Shown: piece after piece, positions 8,970 through 17,208 of the stretch | Layout: each line of letters starts with the position of its first letter | How positions within the stretch are numbered: the stretch's first letter is position 1 | NCBI GenBank assembly: GCA_964593455.1 | Contig: CAZQHK010000006.1 | Span: 62,001-126,000 of the forward strand | DNA from: CAZQHK01 sp964593455 | GTDB taxonomy: Bacteria; Muiribacteriota; CAYSPT01 | Direction: 5' to 3' | DNA length: 64,000 bases | Translations under genes and position numbers: made by a program | The notes under the pieces: model-generated | Told to the model about the DNA's origin: nothing | The model's database searches: none | The model's input: the letters and a program-made list of their open reading frames with translations, nothing else

Positions 8970-9959
8970 TTGAAGATAGTTGATATTAGTCTGGCTGACA
9001 TGGAGATGAAACCTACCCGTGACGGCTATGGTGACGGGCTCCTGGCTTTGTGCCGTACCCGGCCTGATGTGGTGGTGCTGGATGCCGACCTGGCCAAGTC
9101 CACGAGAACCATATGGGTTCGGGAAAAGTATCCGGAGCGGTTCTTCGATCTGGGAATCTCCGAGCAGGATATGCTCAGCACTGCTGCCGGCCTGGCTTTG
9201 TCGGGTCTGGTGCCGTTCGTGACCACTTATGGAGTCTTTGTGGCCGGCCGCGCCTGGGACCAGATCCGAACCTCCATCTGCTATTGCAACTTGAATGTAG
9301 TTATCGGCGGGGCCCACGGTGGAGTATCGGTGGGTCCGGACGGAGCTACACACCAGGCGCTGGAGGAAATTGCCATCATGAGAGCCATTCCCAATATGAC
9401 TGTTATTGTGCCTGCCGACTATCATGAAACTCAAAAAGCTACCATCGCTGCGGCTGATATTCAGGGCCCGGTTTACCTGCGTTTCGGAAGGGAACCGGTG
9501 CCGGTAGTAACAACGGTTACTACTCCCTTTACCGTCGGCCGGGCGGAAATATACCGAAGCGGTAATGATGTTGGTATCATTGCTGCGGGCGCTATGGTAT
9601 TTGAAGCTTTAATGGCCGCACGGATTCTGGCAGCGGATGGAATCCAGGCTCGAGTGATCAACTGTCACACGATCAAACCGCTCGACCGTGATACACTGCT
9701 GGCCGTCGCCAGTGAATGCGGTGCTTTGGTGACTGCGGAAGAGCATCAGATTAACGGTGGTCTGGGAGGAGCGGTGGCCGAACTAATGGTCCGTGAATAC
9801 CCGGTGCCCGTTGAAATGGTAGCGGTCCTCGACCGGTTCGGGGAGTCAGGACAACCGGACGAGCTTATGCTAACCTTTGGCTTGACCTACAAAGACATCG
9901 CCCGTGCCGCCAAGCGGGCAGTGGAGAGGAAAACAGCGTATCGTGAAACGACTGGCTGA
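8970..9959 (+). CDS. Transketolase, C-terminal (pyrimidine-binding and C-terminal domains) subunit
   Basis: The 329-residue partner of the preceding gene starts at TTG 8970. An ATG at 9000 is an in-frame alternative but has no better ribosome site. The pyrimidine-domain motif FFDLGISEQDM, with the catalytic Glu, lies near 54-64 and is followed by FVTTYGVF. GGAHGGVSVGPDGATHQ and the late EEHQINGGLGGAVAE are typical of transketolase C-subunits. It acts as a complex with the N-subunit in sugar-phosphate interconversion. The 18-base spacing to the first subunit indicates co-transcription. Confidence 0.88.
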   Translation: MKIVDISLADMEMKPTRDGYGDGLLALCRTRPDVVVLDADLAKSTRTIWVREKYPERFFDLGISEQDMLSTAAGLALSGLVPFVTTYGVFVAGRAWDQIRTSICYCNLNVVIGGAHGGVSVGPDGATHQALEEIAIMRAIPNMTVIVPADYHETQKATIAAADIQGPVYLRFGREPVPVVTTVTTPFTVGRAEIYRSGNDVGIIAAGAMVFEALMAARILAADGIQARVINCHTIKPLDRDTLLAVASECGALVTAEEHQINGGLGGAVAELMVREYPVPVEMVAVLDRFGESGQPDELMLTFGLTYKDIARAAKRAVERKTAYRETTG

Positions 9960-10042
9960 CCGGACATGAGTTTTCAATGCTCATTCTTCAGAGGATGGTT
10001 GGCCAAGCCAGTAGCGAAGAACGTAAACAGGAGGTGTTGTTC

Positions 10043-10579
10043 ATGCGGGAAAAATTATTGCACTTGATTCCGGAGTTCAATGAAGTACGTGATCACGTCT
10101 TATCGGGAGCCGTTATCAAAACCTGGGAAACTGCGCTTAACGAGTCGGGAATGACTCCCGAGGATCTGGTTGATATGCCCTTTACCCTGTTGATCAATCC
10201 TTGCCCGGTTAACTTTATTCAGCACACGCGGGCGGTGACCAGGCTGGCTCTGGCGGCGGCTGATATTTACGAACAGATTCACGATATCAAACTGAAACGC
10301 GATCTTTTAGCTGCCGGGGCATTGTTGCATGATGTGGGCAAAATTGTCGAATATCGACGCGACGGCAACACCTTCGTAAAAAGCGATACCGGCCACTTTC
10401 TCCGGCATCCGTTTACCGGTGTCAGCCTGGCGTTGAAGTGCGGAATCCCGCCTGAAGCAGCCCACATGATCGCGGCCCATTCCAGGGAAGGCGACATCGG
10501 GCAGCGAACGCCGGAATCCTGGATCATCCATTACGCCGATTTCTCCAATTTCGAGCCGCTTCGCGCGATGAATTTATAG
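10043..10579 (+). CDS. HD-domain phosphohydrolase-like protein
   Basis: An ATG at 9977 is possible, but the ATG at 10043 follows a strong AGGAGGTG ribosome site and gives a 178-residue protein, so I use it. His61, His-Asp at 96-97 (LLHDVGK) and a later His/Asp-rich region (HPFTG, AAHSREGD, HYADF) form an HD-superfamily metal site. Such proteins hydrolyse phosphomonoesters or nucleotides. The substrate is unknown. It sits between transketolase and the LeuC-like gene with 12 bases to the latter, so it is probably co-transcribed with them. Confidence 0.75.
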   Translation: MREKLLHLIPEFNEVRDHVLSGAVIKTWETALNESGMTPEDLVDMPFTLLINPCPVNFIQHTRAVTRLALAAADIYEQIHDIKLKRDLLAAGALLHDVGKIVEYRRDGNTFVKSDTGHFLRHPFTGVSLALKCGIPPEAAHMIAAHSREGDIGQRTPESWIIHYADFSNFEPLRAMNL

Positions 10580-10591
10580 GTAGATTGAGGT

Positions 10592-11869
10592 ATGAGATTG
10601 AATAGAGGGAAGACATTCGCTGAAAAAGTTTTAGCTGCCAAAGCGGGAAAACGTGACGTTTCTCCACAGGAGATCGTCCAGGTAGAACCTGACCTGGTGC
10701 TTTCCCACGACAACTCGGCGGCTATTTCCGGACATTTTAAAAAAATTGGTGTGACCCGGGTGTGGAATGCTCTCCGGGTGGCAATAGTGCTCGATCACTG
10801 CGTTCCTGCCGCCAACTCCAAACATGCCGACAACCACCGGATCATCCGTGAGTTTGTTCTGGAACAGGGAATCTCCAGGTTCCGGGATATCGGGCGCGGT
10901 GTGTGTCATCAAGTAGTGCTTGAGGAAGGATGGGTGCTGCCCGGTCAGCTGGCGGTAGGGTCCGATTCCCATACCACCACCTACGGAGCGGTTGGTGCTT
11001 TCAGTGCCGGAATCGGCCGAACGGAAGCCGCGGCCACCTGGGCAATGGGTGAAATCTGGCTCAAGGTGCCGGAAAGCATTAAGTTCTGGCTAACCGGCCG
11101 GTTTTTACCGGGTGTCACGGTTAAAGATCTGGTATTGAAAATAATTGCCGACATCGGTGCTGCCGGCGCCGATTACGCTTCATGTGAATTCCTCGGGCCG
11201 GCTATTAGAGATTTATCGGTCCCGGACAGGATGGTGCTGTGCAATATGGCGGCGGAAATGGGAGCCAAAAACGGAGTTGTGCCTGCTGATGAGGTAACCT
11301 TGCGCTGGCTTGCCGATCAGGGTGTCGATGATATCGGAAGTGTTGAAACGATACTTCCCGATCCGGATGCCGTTTACCGTCAGAGCTACGAGTATGAGCT
11401 TGCCGCCATCAGTCCCATGGTGGCTGCACCCCATAAAGTGGATACCGGCGTGCCGGTGGGTGAACTGGCCGGATTGAAGATAAACCAGGTCGTTCTCGGC
11501 ACCTGTACCAATGGACGACTTACCGATCTACACCAGGCGGCCGGTATTCTGACCGGTAAGAGAGTGGCTTTTGGAACCAGGCTGATTGTCGTCCCCGCTT
11601 CCAGCCGGGTGTACGCTGCGGCGGTGAAAGATGGAACCGTGGCCGATCTTATCGAAGCCGGCGCTGTCATATGTAATCCCGGGTGCGGACCATGTCTCGG
11701 GGCGCATCAGGGAGCCCTGGCTCCGGGAGAAGTATGTTTGGCAACGTCTAACCGCAACTTTAAAGGACGAATGGGATGTAAAGATGCTGAGATATATCTG
11801 GCCTCACCGTATACTGTCGCGGCCACGGCGGTAACCGGTGTCATCACGGATCCTCGAGAGTTTTTGTAA
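10592..11869 (+). CDS. Aconitase-superfamily hydratase large subunit (LeuC/HacA type)
   Basis: The 425-residue size and the cluster cysteines place this in the archaeal-type 3-isopropylmalate/homoaconitate large-subunit family. The first Cys is in GTCTNGR near 306-312 and the other two are in NPGCGPCLGAH near 361-371. The ending STSNRNFKGRMG is also diagnostic. It holds a [4Fe-4S] cluster that activates the substrate hydroxyl in a dehydration-hydration isomerisation. The matching small subunit is at 15402 and a dehydrogenase of the same pathway type at 16020, with three serine-type genes between. Substrate (isopropylmalate, homocitrate or citrate) cannot be decided here, and no synthase gene is in the window. 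Confidence 0.82.
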   Translation: MRLNRGKTFAEKVLAAKAGKRDVSPQEIVQVEPDLVLSHDNSAAISGHFKKIGVTRVWNALRVAIVLDHCVPAANSKHADNHRIIREFVLEQGISRFRDIGRGVCHQVVLEEGWVLPGQLAVGSDSHTTTYGAVGAFSAGIGRTEAAATWAMGEIWLKVPESIKFWLTGRFLPGVTVKDLVLKIIADIGAAGADYASCEFLGPAIRDLSVPDRMVLCNMAAEMGAKNGVVPADEVTLRWLADQGVDDIGSVETILPDPDAVYRQSYEYELAAISPMVAAPHKVDTGVPVGELAGLKINQVVLGTCTNGRLTDLHQAAGILTGKRVAFGTRLIVVPASSRVYAAAVKDGTVADLIEAGAVICNPGCGPCLGAHQGALAPGEVCLATSNRNFKGRMGCKDAEIYLASPYTVAATAVTGVITDPREFL

Positions 11870-11904
11870 CATCGGTTTCCACGCTCCGAAAAAGTCTGCT
11901 TCTT

Positions 11905-11933
11905 TTGACATTTTATCCGCGCGGTGATACAAT
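11905..11933 (+). promoter_or_regulatory. Near-consensus promoter for serA
   Basis: A perfect TTGACA at 11905-11910 and TACAAT at 11928-11933 are spaced by 17 bases. They sit in the 134-base gap after the LeuC-like gene and about 75 bases before the serA start, which gives serA its own strong promoter. Confidence 0.8.
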
Positions 11934-12009
11934 TTCCACGGTATTTTGTATACAAAACTAGAGTTTACAGCTGGACCGTCAAGATATGTGGAAGGCAAGG
12001 TGAATGCGT

Positions 12010-12966
12010 ATGAAGATCTTGATTTGTGATTCGACTGCCAACGAGGCAATCGAAAAGATGCGCGCGGAACCGACTATCGAAGCAGTGGATGTGAAAACCG
12101 GTATGAGTCCCGAAGAAGTGATTCAGACCATACCCGGGTACGACGCGTGCATGGTGCGGAGTGCCACCAAGATTAGACAGAACATTATCGACGCGGCTAA
12201 GAACCTCAAACTGATTGTCAGGGGAGGGGTGGGGCTTGATAATATCGACGTGGCCTACGCTGAGGAAAAGGGTATTACTGTCAGGAACACGCCTGTGGCC
12301 AGCTGTATCAGCGTGGCCGAACTGGTTTTCGCCCACGCGCTGGCCATGTCCCGTCACGTGGTGACGGCCACCACGGCCCTGAAAGAAGGCCGGTGGACCA
12401 AAAAACAGTGCAAAGGAGTAGAACTGTTCGGTAAGACTATCGGAATCATCGGCCTCGGCTGTATCGGGAAGGAAGTTGCCTGCCGGGCGGTAGGATTCGG
12501 CATGAAACCGGTGGCTTACGATCCATATATCAATGATACGGTAGTTGACTACAAGGACGTTTCCATCCCCGTACTGAAATCCGTAGACGAACTTTTTGGG
12601 ATGGCCGATTTTATTACCATCCACGTACCGCTCACCCAGGAAACCAGGTACATAATTGACCGGGACGGTATCGCTAAAATGAAGGACTGTGTCCGGATCA
12701 TCAACTGCGGCCGCGGGGGAACGGTCAACGAGTCGGCGGTTCTGGAAGGAATCGAGAGCGGTAAAATCGCCAGCGCTGCCCTGGATGTAATGGAAGAAGA
12801 ACCGGCCACTGACAATGCACTGATCAAGAGTTCGGACAAGGTCATCGGCACCCCGCATGTTGGTGCCTCCACCAGTGAGGCCACATTCCGGGTCGGAATG
12901 GAAGTAGCCGACATCATGATCGCTTTCGCCCGCCAACTGGCAGGACAGATGGAAGTTGGAGCCTAA
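12010..12966 (+). CDS. serA: D-3-phosphoglycerate dehydrogenase, short form
   Basis: The 318-residue product starts at 12010, where AAGG is nine bases upstream; ATG 12004 is also in frame but too close to it. The NAD-binding GLGCIGKE lies near 143-150, and the catalytic Arg is in NCGRGG near 233. The Glu sits in the EEEP segment and the His in TPHVGAST near 284-291. There is no ACT or regulatory C-terminal domain, as in short SerA forms that lack serine feedback. It oxidises 3-phosphoglycerate to phosphohydroxypyruvate, the first serine step, and lies 23 bases before an aminotransferase that could do the next step. Other 2-hydroxyacid dehydrogenases share the fold. Confidence 0.85.
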   Translation: MKILICDSTANEAIEKMRAEPTIEAVDVKTGMSPEEVIQTIPGYDACMVRSATKIRQNIIDAAKNLKLIVRGGVGLDNIDVAYAEEKGITVRNTPVASCISVAELVFAHALAMSRHVVTATTALKEGRWTKKQCKGVELFGKTIGIIGLGCIGKEVACRAVGFGMKPVAYDPYINDTVVDYKDVSIPVLKSVDELFGMADFITIHVPLTQETRYIIDRDGIAKMKDCVRIINCGRGGTVNESAVLEGIESGKIASAALDVMEEEPATDNALIKSSDKVIGTPHVGASTSEATFRVGMEVADIMIAFARQLAGQMEVGA

Positions 12967-12989
12967 CGTATTAAGGAGGTTGAACAAAC

Positions 12990-14075
12990 ATGGCTTACAA
13001 ACTTTTTATTCCCGGCCCGACAGAAGTTAACGAAGAAGTCAGGGAAAAAATGTCGGTAGAGATGATGGGGCACCGGAGCAAAACGTTCTCAGTGCTCTAT
13101 GACCAGGTTTCCAGCAAGTTGAAAAAGATGCTCGGTACTCAAAACCGTGTATTCCTTTCAACCAGTTCGGCTCTGGGAGTCATGGAGGCCTGTGTCCGTA
13201 ACCTGGTAAAAAACAAGTCGCTCAATCTGGTATGCGGCGCTTTTTCCGACCGTTGGTATAAAATGGTAGGAGAATGCGGTAAACAGGCTGACAAAATCGA
13301 AGTGGAATGGGGCCGGGCTATTAAGCCGGAGATGGTGGATGAAAAGCTGAAGACCGGACAGTATGACACCCTGTTCATCACGCATAACGAGACATCTACC
13401 GGAGTTATGAACCCTATCGCCGAGATCATGGCAGTGGCCCGGAAATATCCGGATATCGTGGTCTGTGTAGACGCGGTTAGCTCACTGGCCGGGGCAAAAA
13501 TAGAGGTAGATAAACTGGGACTCGATGTCTGTCTCGCTTCGGTACAGAAAAGCTTTGCCTTGCCGCCGGGACTGGCTATTTTTTCCTGTTCTCAGAAGGC
13601 CATCGACCGGAGTAAGGAAGTTGAAGGCCGCGGTTACTATTTCGATTTTCAAATGTTTGTCAAATACGATGATAAATCACAGACCATATCAACGCCCTCC
13701 ATCGCGCACATCAATGCGTTGAATTACCAGCTCGACCGTATATTGGCTGAAAGTATGGATAAGCGCGAAGCCCGGCTCACTGAGATGGCCGAGTACACCA
13801 GGCAGTGGGCTTTGGATCAGGGATTCGAACTGTTCTCGGAGCCAGGGTACGAGAGTGTCACGCTCACCTGCATTAAAAATAACCTCGGTATCGATGTTGC
13901 CGCAGTTATCAACCAGGTCAAAGAGCTGGGTATGGAATTTGGAAACGGTTATGGCAAGGTCAAAGGACAGGCTTTTAGAATTGCTCATATGGGAGATCTC
14001 TGCATGGCCGACATCAAGGCTGTAACCGGTGCGATTGCGGCGGTAATTGGAAGTTCAACACAGGCTGAAGTGTAG
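12990..14075 (+). CDS. Class V aminotransferase (alanine-glyoxylate / phosphoserine type)
   Basis: The 361-residue product has a strong AAGGAGG ribosome site. Its opening FIPGPTEVNEEV, the STSSALGVMEA PLP-phosphate region near 51-61, the VCVDAVSSLAGA strand with the PLP-ring Asp, and the lysine in SVQKSF near 187 mark the serine-pyruvate/alanine-glyoxylate branch of class V aminotransferases. Next to serA it most likely converts phosphohydroxypyruvate to phosphoserine or interconverts serine and glyoxylate. The adjacency to serA and DUF1015 recurs in other bacteria as far as I recall. The exact donor and acceptor are inference. Confidence 0.85.
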   Translation: MAYKLFIPGPTEVNEEVREKMSVEMMGHRSKTFSVLYDQVSSKLKKMLGTQNRVFLSTSSALGVMEACVRNLVKNKSLNLVCGAFSDRWYKMVGECGKQADKIEVEWGRAIKPEMVDEKLKTGQYDTLFITHNETSTGVMNPIAEIMAVARKYPDIVVCVDAVSSLAGAKIEVDKLGLDVCLASVQKSFALPPGLAIFSCSQKAIDRSKEVEGRGYYFDFQMFVKYDDKSQTISTPSIAHINALNYQLDRILAESMDKREARLTEMAEYTRQWALDQGFELFSEPGYESVTLTCIKNNLGIDVAAVINQVKELGMEFGNGYGKVKGQAFRIAHMGDLCMADIKAVTGAIAAVIGSSTQAEV

Positions 14076-14082
14076 GTTTCGA

Positions 14083-14117
14083 GCAAGCAGGAAGTGTGGA
14101 AAGTGAGGTTAGAGCTT
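14083..14117 (+). repeat. Repeat-family terminus upstream of the DUF1015 gene
   Basis: GCAAGCAGGAAGTGTGGAAA followed by GTGAGGTTAGAG matches the repeat terminus pattern AAGCAGGAAGCGTAGAAAGT-AAGGT. It ends at the ATG at 14118 and carries the GTGAGG that acts as Shine-Dalgarno. Confidence 0.65.
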
Positions 14118-15374
14118 ATGATAACTATCAAGCCATTCAAAGGATACCGTCCTCCGAAAGAGCTTTCCCGGAAACTGGCCTCCTATCCGTACGATGTTAT
14201 CAATTCTGATGAAGCCAGAGAAATTGCTGATGGCAACTCGTGTAGTTTCCTGCACGTCATAAAACCCGAGATCGATCTTCCCGAGGGGACCGATCTTTAC
14301 GATCCCGCGGTGTACCGTACCGGAGCGGAAAACCTCCAGGCGTTTATTGCCAAAGGATGGCTCGTCAAGGATCGGGGACCCCGGATGTATGTGTACCAGC
14401 AGAAAATGGGCAATCACGTGCAAACCGGATTGGTATGTTGCTGTTCCGTTGACGATTACTGGGAAGACCGGATCAAGAAGCACGAGCATACGCGGGCTAC
14501 CAAGGAAGAAGACCGGGTCAAGCACGTTGATGTTTTAAACGCCAACACCGGGCCGGTGTTCCTTACCTACCAGGCTGATCGGAAAATCGATGCCATCATC
14601 AGATGGTCGCTGAGTAAGGAACCGGAGCACGATTTCAAAGCGAATGACGGTATTGCCCACAGGCTTACTGTCATTGAAGACCCGGAGATCATCACCGAAC
14701 TTGCTAAAAGCTTCCAGCGGGTTGACTGTCTCTATGTTGCCGACGGGCATCACCGGGCGAAATCCGCCGCTCGTGTCGGAAAAATGAGGAGGGAACAGAA
14801 TCCCGACCATACCGGTACGGAAGAGTACAATTTTTTCCTGACAGTTCTCTTTCCGCACGACGAGCTTATGATCATGGATTATAACCGGGTTGTCAAGGAC
14901 CTGGATGGAATGTCTTCCGAGGAGCTGCTTGAGAAAATAGAAGGCAAGTTCACGATCCAACCATATATACCGGAAGAGTTAAAACCTAACTTTAAACCGG
15001 AACGGAAAGGAACTTTTGGTATGTATCTGAATAAGCAATGGTACGTACTTGAAGCCCAAAAGGGAACCTATGATGAACAGGATTCGGTGGAACGGCTAGA
15101 CGTCAGTATACTGCAGAACAACCTGTTGAGCCCGGTCCTCAAAATAGGTGATCCCCGGGAAGATAAGCGGATCGATTTTATCGGTGGCATCAGGGGAATG
15201 AAAGAGTTAAAGAAACTGGTTGACAACGGCCGTTTCCAGGTGGCGTTTTCTTTATATCCCACCTCCATAACCGACCTGATGAGCGTGGCCGATTCAGGCC
15301 GGGTCATGCCGCCCAAGTCTACCTGGTTCGAGCCAAAATTACGAAGCGGCTTGATAGTGCATATGCTGACATAA
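14118..15374 (+). CDS. DUF1015 family protein
   Basis: A GTG at 14094 is in frame, but the ATG at 14118 follows GTGAGG at good spacing and gives the typical family opening ITIKPFKGYRPP, so the protein has 418 residues. The conserved ADGHHRAKSA motif near 210-219 and the CSVDDYWEDRIKKHEHTR segment near 114-131 place it in DUF1015. Some members of this wider family are serine kinases in archaea; whether this one is active is unknown. Its position directly after serA and the aminotransferase supports a role tied to serine or phosphoserine. A copy of the repeat supplies its ribosome site and another follows its stop. Confidence 0.8.
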   Translation: MITIKPFKGYRPPKELSRKLASYPYDVINSDEAREIADGNSCSFLHVIKPEIDLPEGTDLYDPAVYRTGAENLQAFIAKGWLVKDRGPRMYVYQQKMGNHVQTGLVCCCSVDDYWEDRIKKHEHTRATKEEDRVKHVDVLNANTGPVFLTYQADRKIDAIIRWSLSKEPEHDFKANDGIAHRLTVIEDPEIITELAKSFQRVDCLYVADGHHRAKSAARVGKMRREQNPDHTGTEEYNFFLTVLFPHDELMIMDYNRVVKDLDGMSSEELLEKIEGKFTIQPYIPEELKPNFKPERKGTFGMYLNKQWYVLEAQKGTYDEQDSVERLDVSILQNNLLSPVLKIGDPREDKRIDFIGGIRGMKELKKLVDNGRFQVAFSLYPTSITDLMSVADSGRVMPPKSTWFEPKLRSGLIVHMLT

Positions 15375-15375
15375 A

Positions 15376-15401
15376 ATAGATAGAAAGTAAGGTAAGAGAT
15401 T
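15376..15401 (+). repeat. Repeat-family terminus upstream of the LeuD-type gene
   Basis: TAGAAAGTAAGGTAAGAGAT at 15381-15400 matches the repeat terminus and lies directly before the GTG at 15402. A second, shorter match (GTGGAAAGTAAG) overlaps the start codon itself. Confidence 0.6.
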
Positions 15402-16016
15402 GTGGAAAGTAAGAAAGAACCCGGGCGGAGGCTGGTTCATTCCTCCAAAGATGCGTGTCAACATGGTGGCGTAGCGGAAACAGGGTGGTCCCACCCTCAA
15501 GCAGGAAGCGTAGAAAGTAAGGTATGGGTGTTTGGGGATGATGTTAATACTGATGTCATTTTTCCCGGAAAGTATACGTATACGATAACTGATCCGAAAG
15601 AAATGGCTCAACATGCCATGGAGGATGCGGATGAGCGGTTTGCCCGGGAAGTCAAGGCAGGGGATGTCATTGTCGCGGGCAGAAATTTCGGTTGCGGATC
15701 TTCCCGTGAGCAGGCGGTAAAATGTCTGAAGGCGGCCGGAGTGGCCGCAATTCTGGCCGGTTCCATCGCCAGAATCTATTTCAGGAATGCGATTAACGAA
15801 GGGTTGCCGGTGGCTGTAGTACCAGGGCTTTCAGATTCGGTTGATACAGGGGATCATATACAGATCGACTTTTCAGCTGGAACGGTTATCACCGAGACAG
15901 AAACGTTCTCGTTCACCCCGTTAACCGGCCCGGCCCGGGACATTCTCGAGACCGGTGGTCTCATACCGTATGTCCGGGATAAACTGACGAAGAAAAAACA
16001 GCAAGAGGAGATATAA
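15402..16016 (+). CDS. Aconitase-superfamily hydratase small subunit (LeuD type) with repeat-encoded N-terminal extension
   Basis: From GTG 15402 the product has 204 residues. The family domain begins only near residue 41 (KVWVFGDDVNTDVIFPGKY), continues through the GRNFGCGSSREQA motif near 92-104 and ends with TGGLIPYVRDKL. LeuD-type proteins normally start just before this first strand. Residues 19-41 here are coded by an inverted copy of the dispersed repeat (15453-15523). A GTG at 15528 is the only internal start nearby but would remove the first strand. The substrate loop reads GKYTYT, unlike the YL-containing loops I recall for isopropylmalate and homoaconitate small subunits. It should pair with the large subunit at 10592. 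Confidence 0.8.
   Translation: MESKKEPGRRLVHSSKDACQHGGVAETGWSHPQAGSVESKVWVFGDDVNTDVIFPGKYTYTITDPKEMAQHAMEDADERFAREVKAGDVIVAGRNFGCGSSREQAVKCLKAAGVAAILAGSIARIYFRNAINEGLPVAVVPGLSDSVDTGDHIQIDFSAGTVITETETFSFTPLTGPARDILETGGLIPYVRDKLTKKKQQEEI
15453..15523 (-). repeat. Inverted dispersed-repeat copy inside the 5' end of the LeuD-type gene
   Basis: Read in reverse, this segment matches 48102-48169: CTTTCTACGCTTCCTGCTTG, then AGGGTGGGACCACC, then a CTACGC, then ATGTTGACAC. It is continuous with the LeuD-type reading frame. Its right end supplies the GTAGAAAGTAAGG motif seen before other genes. Confidence 0.75.
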
Positions 16017-16019
16017 AGA

Positions 16020-17162
16020 ATGGCAAAATACAAAATTGCATGGCTACCCGGTGACGGGGTTGGCAACGATGTTATGGAAGCGGCTCGCATCGTACTTGAT
16101 GCGCTTGAACTCGATGCCGAATACATCCACGGAGACGTAGGCTGGAAGTTCTGGTGCAGTGAAGGAACACCGCTTCCTGATAGGACTGTCCGGCTTTTGA
16201 AGGAGACGGACTGCTGTCTGTTCGGGGCAATTACCTCAAAACCAAAAGAAGAAGCGGCGGCAGAATTGGTACCGCATCTTCGTGATCAGGATCTTAGCTA
16301 TTTCAGCCCGATTGTCCGTATGCGTCAGGAGTTCAAATTGAGGACGAATTTCAGGCCTTGCAAAGCGTACAAAGGCAACCCTCTCAATTACCAGGACGGT
16401 ATCGATATAGTGGTGTTCCGGGAAAACACCGAAGGGCTTTACTCCGGGGTGGAGTTTCATCCCGTACCGGAGCCGGTGCGCGATGTGCTGAACAGGCATG
16501 CTCCTAAGATAAAGCGTTTCCAGGCGGTTGCCAATGAAGATATGGCTATATCCTGCCGTATCTTTACCCGTGAAGGCTGTCGCAGTATCATCCGGGACGC
16601 CTTCGAGTATGCCAAAAAGATGGGCCGCGGTAATGTGACCGTGGTAGAAAAACCGAATGTCATCAGGGAAACGAGCGGATTGATGGTTCGTACCGCCCGG
16701 GAAGTGAGCAAAGACTATCCGGGAATTGAACTCTGGGAAACCAACATCGATGCCATGTGTATGTGGCTTATAAAGAATCCACATACCTATAGCGTGTTGG
16801 CTACATCCAACATGTTCGGGGACATCGTGTCCGATCTGTGCGCTCAACTGGTGGGAGGTCTCGGATTTGCCGCCAGCGGTAACATAGGCGATGACTATGC
16901 CATCTTCGAACCTACCCATGGCTCCGCGCCCAAGTATGACGGGTTGTATAAAGTTAATCCCATGGCAATGCTGTTGGCCACCAAGCTTATGCTGGAGTGG
17001 CTGGCGGAAAACAGCCTGGCTCAACGGCTGGAAGCCTCTATCGCCGAGGTCATTCGCGAGGGACAGGTAAAGACCTACGATATGGGCGGTTCAAGCACTA
17101 CTCTCGATGTGGCCCGCGAGGTGGCGTCGAAGCTCGGTAGTGCCTGCCACGCCGCCTCATAG
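16020..17162 (+). CDS. Isocitrate/isopropylmalate/homoisocitrate dehydrogenase family protein
   Basis: The 380-residue product starts three bases after the LeuD-type stop. It has the LPGDGVGNDV opening, the RENTEGLYSGVE motif near 128-139 that resembles NAD-dependent isocitrate and homoisocitrate dehydrogenases more than isopropylmalate enzymes (which usually have RELTGG), and the metal/nucleotide segments SNMFGDIVSDL and PTHGSAPKY. These beta-decarboxylating dehydrogenases oxidise a 2-hydroxyacid with Mg and NAD(P). Together with the LeuC/LeuD-type subunits this gives two consecutive steps of a citrate- or homocitrate-like chain. Which one is not decided by sequence. Confidence 0.85.
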   Translation: MAKYKIAWLPGDGVGNDVMEAARIVLDALELDAEYIHGDVGWKFWCSEGTPLPDRTVRLLKETDCCLFGAITSKPKEEAAAELVPHLRDQDLSYFSPIVRMRQEFKLRTNFRPCKAYKGNPLNYQDGIDIVVFRENTEGLYSGVEFHPVPEPVRDVLNRHAPKIKRFQAVANEDMAISCRIFTREGCRSIIRDAFEYAKKMGRGNVTVVEKPNVIRETSGLMVRTAREVSKDYPGIELWETNIDAMCMWLIKNPHTYSVLATSNMFGDIVSDLCAQLVGGLGFAASGNIGDDYAIFEPTHGSAPKYDGLYKVNPMAMLLATKLMLEWLAENSLAQRLEASIAEVIREGQVKTYDMGGSSTTLDVAREVASKLGSACHAAS

Positions 17163-17208
17163 CATATGCTTTGAAACCTTTTCAAGAATTTCAGATGGGA
17201 GTTCGGGG

